Source: UBA2421 sp002343075
Lineage (GTDB): Bacteria; Planctomycetota; Phycisphaerae; Tepidisphaerales; Tepidisphaeraceae
NCBI GenBank assembly: GCA_937982565.1
Contig: CALJLN010000011.1
Location: 28,452 to 92,451, forward strand
Direction of reading: 5' to 3'
DNA length: 64,000 nucleotides
Shown: one piece after another, positions 43,304 to 50,626 of the stretch
How the letters are laid out: the number at the start of each line of letters is the position of its first letter
How positions within the stretch are numbered: position 1 is the stretch's first letter
Translations under genes and position numbers: made by a program
The notes under the pieces: generated by a model
Told to the model about the DNA's origin: nothing
Databases searched by the model: none
What the model saw: only the letters and a program-made list of their open reading frames with translations

Positions 43304-43439
43304 CCGATTCGCTGCCGCCTACGCCTGCAACACACTCACCGGCTGCCTTCCCGAAAACCCACTGTGCAGTTCGTGCCAGTAGTTGATCTTCGGTTCACCC
43401 ATCTTCCAGCAGAGGTAGATGTCGCGGCCCTGATGGCGG
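43304..43439. repeat. 136-bp direct repeat, copy 2
   Basis: This copy belongs to the intact DUF2203 gene and runs past its stop codon. It matches 42481-42616. The distance between copies is 823 bp, which is the length of the inserted unit that holds the toxin-antitoxin pair plus one repeat. Confidence 0.85.
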
Positions 43440-43747
43440 GACAAAAAGTCGATCAGGCCGACGGAACAGTCTTTCAGCTCGCAACCGACCCGATTGATTT
43501 CTTCAACTAAGTCGTGCAGCCGCTGTAGTTTACATTCCAGCGAGGCCTCCAGATCGTCGGCCTTTTTGCCCCGGGGGGCAGCTTCGAGGGAGGCTTGCAG
43601 GTGCGAGCACTCGGCATGGGTTTCGACGATATCGCGAACGATTCGCCCCACCAACGGAAGCGTTTTGTTGGCCTCGATAAGCGAAAACAGCCTTCGCTTC
43701 CGAGGCGCGGCCACGCCGCCGGTGGTTGAAAACTGAGGCTTGGCCAT
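43319..43747 (-). CDS. DUF2203-family protein
   Basis: 142 residues. LFSLIEANKTLPLVGRIV starts the family domain, and CELKDCSVGLIDFLSRHQGRDIYLCWKMGEPKINYWHELHSGFSGRQP closes it (residues about 88-135). The family is widespread, of unknown function and cytoplasmic. Its last codons and downstream flank were duplicated to 42481-42616. Confidence 0.85.
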   Translation of the reverse strand: MAKPQFSTTGGVAAPRKRRLFSLIEANKTLPLVGRIVRDIVETHAECSHLQASLEAAPRGKKADDLEASLECKLQRLHDLVEEINRVGCELKDCSVGLIDFLSRHQGRDIYLCWKMGEPKINYWHELHSGFSGRQPVSVLQA

Positions 43748-44024
43748 TGGTGCAACGTCCCTTCAGGTGCTGCGAATCGGGCAGTCGCGCGACACACGGG
43801 GCATCGCGGCATTCGGCTCTCCCGCGTTCGGATTATGACCCGACTCCAGAGTCTGTCAAACGCCCTTCGCGCGCCTTCGCGAAACGATCCACCGCCTGCT
43901 GGTAATCGAGGCAAGCTGCGGCAGTCTGCACGGTCGCGGCGCCGGTTTATCGGCGGAAAGCCCTGAAATCACGGGCGTCAACTCTCCAACCGACAATGCG
44001 AGGCGTTGGGCGCGCATCAAAGCA
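43748..44024. other. Spacer without a supported gene
   Basis: Lies between the start of the DUF2203 gene and the hairpin behind the PEP-CTERM gene. Only shadow frames are present. It must contain the DUF2203 promoter, but no clear -35/-10 pair stands out. Confidence 0.4.
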
Positions 44025-44064
44025 AACCGCGATGGAAGCAGCCTTAGCTACTTCCATCGCGGTT
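44025..44064 (-). terminator. Hairpin downstream of PEP-CTERM gene
   Basis: A perfect 14-bp stem, AACCGCGATGGAAG (44025-44038) with its complement 44051-44064, and a 12-base loop. It lies about 30 bases after the stop of the minus-strand gene. The T tract on the minus side is poor, so termination is probable but not certain. Confidence 0.6.
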
Positions 44065-44095
44065 GAGGGTCCTGATAACCAAACGTGCGACCGAG

Positions 44096-44971
44096 TTATC
44101 GGCGGCGACGGGCAACCAGAAGGCCGGCTGCGCCCAGTAGGCTCAGCGTTGTGGGTTCGGGAATGGCGACGGTGATGTCGACAATGTTCAAGCCGCCGTC
44201 AATCTGACCAAGCAACGTGACTGCGCCGGTACCGAGGTTCACGGTGTAAAGGTTCGAGATCGAGCCACCCGACGGCAAAATCGCCGCGAATGCGGTATTG
44301 GTACCCGTTTCGATATCCAGTCCCAGCACCGCCGACGCATCCAGCCCGAGCGGGCCGACTGTGCCGAGCGTGCCGGCGCTGTTCGCCTGCGTGACGAGGA
44401 TATCGAGATTGGTATCGATGCCATACAACTGTGTCGACGTGGTTCCCGCGAAGTTGTTGGAGTATGCGCTGCCAACCACGTTTGGATTCACGCCAGCGTT
44501 CGGATCGCCCGCCGGGTAAAACAGGTTGGTGAACTGCGCAGCGGTGCCCGTGTTGGGGTTAACCACATAATTGCGATCGGTCTCGCTCACAACCCGAATG
44601 CGATCGATCTGCGGGTTGAAATCGAACCCAAACTGTGTGCCGTTCAGCACAAGCCCAAGACCCGACCCGACCGCCGACGCGGCACCGGTGACGGCGTCGA
44701 CGAGGTAAAGCGTGTTGCTGTTACCCAGCGCATACAGCCCGCCGGTCGCAGGACGGAAATCGATGCCGAGCACGGCCTCGCCGGGCTGCATGCCAGTGAT
44801 GGCGACCGAGCTATCGATAGTGCCCGGCGTGGCGCTGTTAAACTGCAGCAGGTTGTTCGAGCTAGACACGCCGTACACGACCGCGCCGTAAGCCCCCCCG
44901 CAGGTTAAAAGCCCCAGGCCAAGTGCCGCGACAGCGCAGCGCTGCCCCGACAGTAATGAACGTTTCTGCAT
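44096..44971 (-). CDS. DUF4394-like secreted protein with PEP-CTERM anchor
   Basis: 291 residues: signal peptide (AALGLGLLTCGGAYGA), then a beta-propeller-like repeat domain with VLGIDFRPATGGLYALGNS, FGFDFNPQIDRIRVVS and NPNVVGSAYSNNF, as in DUF4394. The end is IPEPTTLSLLG, a hydrophobic stretch and ARRRR. That is a PEP-CTERM sorting signal, processed by an exosortase outside this window. It is exported and possibly attached to the outside or extracellular matrix. Confidence 0.88.
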   Translation of the reverse strand: MQKRSLLSGQRCAVAALGLGLLTCGGAYGAVVYGVSSSNNLLQFNSATPGTIDSSVAITGMQPGEAVLGIDFRPATGGLYALGNSNTLYLVDAVTGAASAVGSGLGLVLNGTQFGFDFNPQIDRIRVVSETDRNYVVNPNTGTAAQFTNLFYPAGDPNAGVNPNVVGSAYSNNFAGTTSTQLYGIDTNLDILVTQANSAGTLGTVGPLGLDASAVLGLDIETGTNTAFAAILPSGGSISNLYTVNLGTGAVTLLGQIDGGLNIVDITVAIPEPTTLSLLGAAGLLVARRRR

Positions 44972-45240
44972 TTCTTACCTCCGACCGCGAAGCGGCCTGT
45001 GACGATGTGAACGCAAAGTCTCGCGCGAACTACAACAAGTAATCTGCGAAACCGATGTGTGACGGGCAAAACAGTTTACCCGCCAATGAGTAAGTGTATT
45101 CACGGGGGTGGGCCATTGCAATGAAAAGTTGGCCACCGCAGCAAAAAAAATTGTGGAGCAACTCACAGATCGGGTGCCGTCGAAGCCTCGAAATGGACTT
45201 CATCGCATCAAACAGCCTAGAAAACGAGAGCACCGTCCGA

Positions 45241-46137
45241 CTACCAGTTGGCCATGATCACCGTTTCAAGCGCCTCAGGAGTCATTGGCTCTGCTTCCAC
45301 ATGACCATCGGCAAATAGCAAGTTGATCCGGTCTTTGTGCCGGTCTGGGTCAAAGAGCCGTTGTTGGCTCACCACCCGGCCGTTTTCCTCAAACGCATCG
45401 CGCAGGGTCAGAGGGCGAGGCGCTCCCGAGGTTGGCGACCAGTAGCGAGGGGTGCCATCGCCCATCGTGATCGACCCGCCGGGCGGCGCGCCATCGGCCA
45501 GAATGAGCGTGCGCGTCGGGTTGTCGATTTTAGATAGCTTTCCCGCAAGGCGACCGGCGCCATAGCCGAACACTGCGTCGTTTAAAACAAAATGCATGGG
45601 AACAAGCTGCATCGAATTAAGCGAAGTGACCCCTTCAAACTCGATCATAAACGTCGTTGATGCTGGATGGCTCGGCCTCGCCCGCGCGCAGGTGAACACT
45701 TCCCATTTTGAAAGCAGTTCCGGCGGTGGGACATAACCCACGGTGTTCGGATTCTTCACACCCAGTTGCTTCGACAACGCCATCTGAAACGAGGCAACAG
45801 TCTCGCCAATCAGGGGCGACCCAAGGTAAACGTAATCATACTTCGTTCGCGCCGCATCGCCGACAGCGGCGCTCAAAATCGAGCTGCCCTGCAGCGACGC
45901 CGGCACAACAATCGTCCCGACCAGCGGGCCATATCCCCCGCGCTCGGCTGCACGGGCGTGCAATGCAACGCCGATCTGCCGCAGGTTGGAGGTGCAATTG
46001 ATCGCGTCTGCTTTCTGCCGGACGCCGGCCAGCATGGGAACCAGAATGGCAAGCAGAATCGCAATGATCCCAATCACCACCAGCAGTTCAATAATGCTGA
46101 ACCCGCGTTTAGATGTTGTGGCAGGCTGTAAGGGCAT
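45241..46137 (-). CDS. Prepilin-like protein with H-X9-DG motif
   Basis: 298 residues. GFSIIELLVVIGIIAILLAIL is split around residue 12 and is the type IV prepilin N-methylation and cleavage site with its membrane helix. The C-terminus has HKDRINLLFADGH, the H-X9-DG signature of planctomycete pseudopilins. It is likely secreted by a type II-like machinery and processed by prepilin peptidase. It follows the 240-residue protein by 22 bases on the same strand, so they form an operon. Confidence 0.88.
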   Translation of the reverse strand: MPLQPATTSKRGFSIIELLVVIGIIAILLAILVPMLAGVRQKADAINCTSNLRQIGVALHARAAERGGYGPLVGTIVVPASLQGSSILSAAVGDAARTKYDYVYLGSPLIGETVASFQMALSKQLGVKNPNTVGYVPPPELLSKWEVFTCARARPSHPASTTFMIEFEGVTSLNSMQLVPMHFVLNDAVFGYGAGRLAGKLSKIDNPTRTLILADGAPPGGSITMGDGTPRYWSPTSGAPRPLTLRDAFEENGRVVSQQRLFDPDRHKDRINLLFADGHVEAEPMTPEALETVIMANW

Positions 46138-46159
46138 CAGCGCTCCATGTCGAGGAAGT

Positions 46160-46882
46160 TCAAAGAGGCAATTGATACACCGGCCGTTCTGTCGCGCCTT
46201 CCATCAGGTTGATCACGGGCAACCACTTGCCGCTTTTGGCACGGGCGAAATCGATCATCAGGTTGTACGGGCTACCCGGGCCTTGCTCCTGCTCAAGCAT
46301 GCGAATGGTCAGACACACCACACGAACGCTCGAATTGACGCTCAGCCCTCTTTCGACGGCGTGATCGGGCTTGATCCAACTGTAAAACTTGCTCGCGCCT
46401 GTGTCAGAGACGCTGGTTTCAGATGCCTTAAAAATCGTCGACGCGGTGATGGAATCCGGATCCGTTCGCCGGCCCGCGGCCATGAGGTTGGCCCTGCTCC
46501 ACCCCTGCCGACGCCGTTCGAGGCGTTCGGGGTCAGATGGCACCCCGCGCGACTCATTAAACTCGATAAACTTCTCTGCGGTCGGTGAACGGTAGGCGGT
46601 GATGAGGTCGGCAAATGCGCCGGCGATCTCGGCTTCATGCCCGGGTGCGAGGCGCGCCTCGACGAGTTTGGCGCGGGCACGGTCGGCGATCTGATCTCGC
46701 TGGCCTACGATCGCGTCTGCGGCTACATCAACCGGTGCAGCTTTGCGAAGTCGGAAGTCTTCCTGCAACGCCGCAACCCCTTCGTTGCCCGGCTTTTGCC
46801 GGGGCCGTAAGAGAAAATAGCTGGTGCCCACCAGGACGAGGGCACCCGCCACCAACAGCACTTTGGTTCGCGAAAGCTGCAT
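46160..46882 (-). CDS. Membrane-anchored hypothetical protein, operon partner of the prepilin-like gene
   Basis: 240 residues from the ATG at 46882, with GGGAG upstream. One membrane helix (VLLVAGALVLVGTSYFLL) is at the start. A helical segment follows (about 35-110), then a beta-rich part (about 150-240) ending NLMEGATERPVYQLPL. No known family. Its operon with a pseudopilin suggests a role in the same secretion or pilus-like system. Confidence 0.7.
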   Translation of the reverse strand: MQLSRTKVLLVAGALVLVGTSYFLLRPRQKPGNEGVAALQEDFRLRKAAPVDVAADAIVGQRDQIADRARAKLVEARLAPGHEAEIAGAFADLITAYRSPTAEKFIEFNESRGVPSDPERLERRRQGWSRANLMAAGRRTDPDSITASTIFKASETSVSDTGASKFYSWIKPDHAVERGLSVNSSVRVVCLTIRMLEQEQGPGSPYNLMIDFARAKSGKWLPVINLMEGATERPVYQLPL

Positions 46883-47095
46883 GGCCAAACTCCCTTCCCC
46901 GCGATGGTAACCAGTACCTGCGTAGAACGCCCTGCACCCGTAACAGTGCTCACTCAACTGACAATGGTTTCACCTGTCGTAGACATTTGCTCATTCCCAA
47001 TGACAGCGATGACAACCTTCACAACCCGCCCCCGGTAGACTTGCTCTGCCAGATCTCTCTTTCCCACATGCTTACCGAGGCAGCCAATTCGGTGC

Positions 47096-48508
47096 TCAGA
47101 TGTCAAAATACATACAAAACTCGTACGGATGAGGCCGGATGCGGATGGCGTCTACTTCGTTTTCTCGCTTGTACTTGATCCAGTAATGAATCACGTCGGC
47201 GGTGAAGACGTCGCCTTCCAGCAGGAAATCGTGGTCGGATTGCAGCGCGTCGAGGGCTTCTTCCAGCGAGGCGGGGGCTGATTGCAGGTGTTCGTACTCG
47301 TCGGGGTGAAGCTGATACATGTCCTTGTCCAGCGCTTCGCCGGGGTGAATCTTATGGCGAATGCCGTCGATCGCCGCCATAACCATTGCGCTGAACGCAA
47401 GATAGGGATTGCAGGACGAATCGGGGCAGCGAAACTCCAGCCGCTTGGTTTGCGGCTTGGTGGAGTACATCGGAATGCGAATGGCCGACGAGCGGTTGCG
47501 GCTGCTGTAAACGAGCGTGACGGGGGCTTCGTAACCGGGAACGAGGCGCTTGTAGCTATTGGTGGTCGGATTACAGAGCGCGCACAGCGCCCTGCCGTGC
47601 TTCAGGATGCCGCCGATCGCGTAGAGGCCCAGTTCGCTGAGTCCGGCGTATTTGTTGCCGGCAAAGAGGTTTTTGCCCTTCTTCCACAGGCTAAAGTGCG
47701 TGTGCATCCCGCTGCCGTTATCCTGAAACAGCGGCTTGGGCATGAATGTGGCGGCTTTGCCGTGCCGGGCCGCGACATTTTTGGCGACGTATTTGTACGT
47801 CATCACGTTGTCGGCCATGGTCAGCAGGTCTTGATAGCGCATGTCGATCTCCACCTGCCCGCCGGTGGCGACCTCGTGGTGATGCGCTTCAACCGGAATG
47901 CCAAGCTCAATAAGAGTGGCAACCATCTCGCTGCGGATATTCTGCAACGTATCCATCGGCGGGCAGGGGTAATACCCCTCTTTCAGCCGGATTTTGCTGC
48001 CCAGATTGGTCGGATCTTCACTGCCGCGGTCCCAGATTCCCTCCCGGCTGCCCACATAATACTTGGCGAAGTTGATGCCCTGGTCGTAATACGCCTGATC
48101 GAAGATGAAGAACTCGAGTTCCGGACCGAAGTAAGCGGTGTCGGCGATGGTCGTCTTTTTCAGGTACTCGATCGCCTTGCGGCCGACCGATCGGGGGTCG
48201 CGGCTGTATTGCTTCTGGGTGATTGGGTCGCGCACATCGCAGATCATCGAAAGCGTTGTGTGCTGTATGAATGGATCAATCCGCGCCGTGTGCGGCACGG
48301 GAATGAGCAGCATGTCGCTTTCGTTAATCGCCTGCCACCCGCGGATGCTTGAACCGTCGAAGCCGAAGCCATGCTCGAAGCTGTAGGCCGAGAGTTCACT
48401 CACCGGCACGGTGGTATGCTGCCACAGCCCGGGAAAGTCCATAAACCGGAGGTCAACAAACTGGACCGCGTGCTGCTTGCAGAGCTTAAGGACGTCTTGC
48501 GGCTTCAT
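47096..48508 (-). CDS. glnA: Type I glutamine synthetase
   Basis: 470 residues, the usual size of GSI-beta. HGFGFDGSSIRGWQ near residue 50 is the N-terminal contact, GPELEFFIFD holds metal-binding Glu, and the sites around HHEVATGGQVEIDMRY and KPLFQDNGSGMHTHFS are intact. Tyr398 in LDKDMYQLHPDE is at the adenylylation position, so regulation by adenylylation is possible. It makes glutamine from glutamate, ammonia and ATP. The ATG at 48508 has AGGAG upstream. A type III enzyme is encoded about 7 kb away. Confidence 0.96.
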   Translation of the reverse strand: MKPQDVLKLCKQHAVQFVDLRFMDFPGLWQHTTVPVSELSAYSFEHGFGFDGSSIRGWQAINESDMLLIPVPHTARIDPFIQHTTLSMICDVRDPITQKQYSRDPRSVGRKAIEYLKKTTIADTAYFGPELEFFIFDQAYYDQGINFAKYYVGSREGIWDRGSEDPTNLGSKIRLKEGYYPCPPMDTLQNIRSEMVATLIELGIPVEAHHHEVATGGQVEIDMRYQDLLTMADNVMTYKYVAKNVAARHGKAATFMPKPLFQDNGSGMHTHFSLWKKGKNLFAGNKYAGLSELGLYAIGGILKHGRALCALCNPTTNSYKRLVPGYEAPVTLVYSSRNRSSAIRIPMYSTKPQTKRLEFRCPDSSCNPYLAFSAMVMAAIDGIRHKIHPGEALDKDMYQLHPDEYEHLQSAPASLEEALDALQSDHDFLLEGDVFTADVIHYWIKYKRENEVDAIRIRPHPYEFCMYFDI

Positions 48509-48555
48509 GAAACACTTTCTCCTCGGCTGCGGGTTGGTTGGCGAGGTGGAGGGGG

Positions 48556-48583
48556 ATGGTAAACGAAGTCGCCGGGGCGTCAA
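48556..48583 (-). promoter_or_regulatory. Candidate glnA promoter
   Basis: On the minus strand, TTGACG (48583-48578) and TACCAT (48561-48556) are spaced by 16 bases, a reasonable sigma-70-type pair 48 bases before the glnA ATG. No NtrC site is evident. Confidence 0.4.
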
Positions 48584-48634
48584 ATCCTCGCGCGCCTGGG
48601 AGAACTTGCCGTGAACTAACCTCAGAAACGAAAA

Positions 48635-48657
48635 ACCGGCCCCACCGCGGGGCCGGT
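48635..48657 (-). terminator. Intrinsic terminator behind SdrD-like gene
   Basis: A 9-bp GC stem (ACCGGCCCC and its complement) with a 5-base loop, followed on the minus strand by five T. It lies 30 bases after the stop of the 560-residue gene and separates it from glnA. Confidence 0.85.
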
Positions 48658-48687
48658 CTTCGTCGATGGTAAACTTGTCTCAATCGT

Positions 48688-50370
48688 TCACGCGAAGGAC
48701 CAGGCGAGGTCATCTTCGGCCAGGATCGCATCGATCGTATCGTCGTCACCGTTGAAGGTGGCATCGTCATCCCCGAATGCCCACGGCATCGGCTGCGGGC
48801 CTGCATCCCCCGCCGGGGCTGCCGGACGACCGGCGGTCGGAACGGCCGTTAGCAATTGCGCCATCGACATCGTGCTGTTGACGAATGGCAGGAAGTTAAG
48901 CGAAGCCGAGTGGCCTTCGCGCAGGATATTGCGGATGTAGGCCGGGGCCCACTGCAGGACGGTGCCCCAGGTCTGACCCGTCGGGGGACGGCTGATGAGC
49001 CGGGTCACATCGCCGGTGATTTGCGAGTCGTTAGCAGCCCAGTACGTTTCCGCATTGGTTTCCGGGCGCGTCTCGATCCAGACCCAGTCTTCAGCGAACA
49101 AACTCGAGCTCCGCCAGTGCGGTGCCGCCATCGGGGGACGGGGTTCGCCGTAGACGTCTGAGCCTTGGTTTCGAATTGCCTCGACCAATGCCCAATCGCG
49201 GCTGCCGGGGTTGGCGGCAAGACTCTTATCAAGCCCGATCTTCATCCCTGCCGACAGGGGCAGGTCGAAGCTGTCCCACACTCGCTCCCACCAGTCGGTG
49301 TCGTTGAGGGCATTGAAGCTCGGATCGTTCATGGGCGTGCCAACGTAGGCCACGACCTCGACGCCCTGCGCGATGATCGGCGACCAGGCTGCCACGAAGC
49401 CATCCAGAAGCCAGTTTAGTCCCGACTCCCGCGCGAGAATCGCCTGATCGGCCCGGAAGTCGCCCTCGCTTTGCAATGTGCCAAACGGGTTATGCAGGAT
49501 GATACGCTGAATGCCCCAGTCAACCTGCGGCTGAATATAGGTCTGCACAAAGCCAGCCCAGCCCGCGGTCTTGATGTTCCAGCCGACGCGGCGGTCGGCA
49601 TTGATGGTGCTCGACCCGCCAATCTGCACGAACGAAACCAGGCGATCGGCATCATAATTCGCCGGTTCGGCTTGCTGGTAATGAGCAAACCGCAGGCCGG
49701 TCACCGAATCGGTCCCGTTGACAACCGCGATGGCGGAGTCCGAACCAAAGCTCTGCGACCAGCCATGAGCCTGGGTGAGGCGAATACGATACTGCCCGCT
49801 GGGCAGGCCGGTAAACTGGAAACTGCCGTTCGAGCTGGTGGTAGTCCAGCGCTCATTCAGATCCTGCAGGCCGTTGTTGTTGGTATCAAAGTAGACAATG
49901 CGGTTGGCTTCGGCGTTTTCGCCAGCGTCCCAACGCCCGTTGTTGTCGGCATCGTTGAACACCTGACCTTCAACATTGCTGACCGCCTGCGTCGCACCAA
50001 AAGCGGCCCACTGGGTCTGCCCTGCGGCGACGGTCACATCGTTAAAGTCGCGCCCGAGCGGAAAAGTCTGCCGCCAGCCCTCCTGAAGCACCTGCCGCAC
50101 ACGGTAGGTGCCGGGCTGCAGTCCCTCGAAACGAAACACGCCGTTGAAGTCCGAGACCGCGCTTAGCTCGCCGGTGTCGAGTTGGCTGTTGTCATTCGCA
50201 TCAATGTAAGCCGTCCAGCCGACCCGGCGGGTGTCGCTGCTGTCCCACGAGTTGTTCGCATTGTTGTCGGCGATAAGCCACCCTGCGACGGTTGCCGACA
50301 TCAGCCGACGCACGTCGAGCGCTTCCATCGTTGCGGTATTCATTGCCTGCTTTTTCTGCTTCGTATTCAT
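48688..50370 (-). CDS. SdrD-like surface protein with uncharacterised C-terminal domain (short paralogue)
   Basis: 560 residues from the ATG at 50370 (GGAGAGAGA upstream). The start has ALDVRRLMSA, a planctomycete export-type motif. Two SdrD/Cna-B-like units follow (about 28-120 and 130-215), each with D-x-N-N-x-x-W-D calcium-type loops and PGTYRVRQ. Residues about 240-510 form a separate domain (DRLVSFVQIGGSSTINADRRVGWNIKT, IILHNPFGTLQ, GVEVVAYVGTP, YGEPRPP) that I do not recognise and that recurs in the next gene. The tail is acidic (FGDDDATFNGDDD). Likely exported. Confidence 0.78.
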   Translation of the reverse strand: MNTKQKKQAMNTATMEALDVRRLMSATVAGWLIADNNANNSWDSSDTRRVGWTAYIDANDNSQLDTGELSAVSDFNGVFRFEGLQPGTYRVRQVLQEGWRQTFPLGRDFNDVTVAAGQTQWAAFGATQAVSNVEGQVFNDADNNGRWDAGENAEANRIVYFDTNNNGLQDLNERWTTTSSNGSFQFTGLPSGQYRIRLTQAHGWSQSFGSDSAIAVVNGTDSVTGLRFAHYQQAEPANYDADRLVSFVQIGGSSTINADRRVGWNIKTAGWAGFVQTYIQPQVDWGIQRIILHNPFGTLQSEGDFRADQAILARESGLNWLLDGFVAAWSPIIAQGVEVVAYVGTPMNDPSFNALNDTDWWERVWDSFDLPLSAGMKIGLDKSLAANPGSRDWALVEAIRNQGSDVYGEPRPPMAAPHWRSSSLFAEDWVWIETRPETNAETYWAANDSQITGDVTRLISRPPTGQTWGTVLQWAPAYIRNILREGHSASLNFLPFVNSTMSMAQLLTAVPTAGRPAAPAGDAGPQPMPWAFGDDDATFNGDDDTIDAILAEDDLAWSFA

Positions 50371-50626
50371 GTCTCTCTCCAACCACTTTTTCCCGTCGAC
50401 GCATGCGACGGGTAACGCTGGGAGAAACGTACGATTCAGAATCCGGGCAAGCCTGGCGAAATGGGGGAATTTGTGGCGGCGCAGCGGCTCGTCGCGATAT
50501 CGGACGCGGGCCGGAACACGGGTGGCGATTATCCACCGCAGATGCGGGGGCAATAATCTTCGCGCCCGCGCGGGAGTCATTATTGGACGAGCAGAATCAG
50601 ACGCGCAGCCCAAACAACAGATAGCA

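Noticed and set aside
47282..48352. 356-codon open frame on the plus strand
   Set aside because: Antisense to glnA, no domain, no ribosome site.
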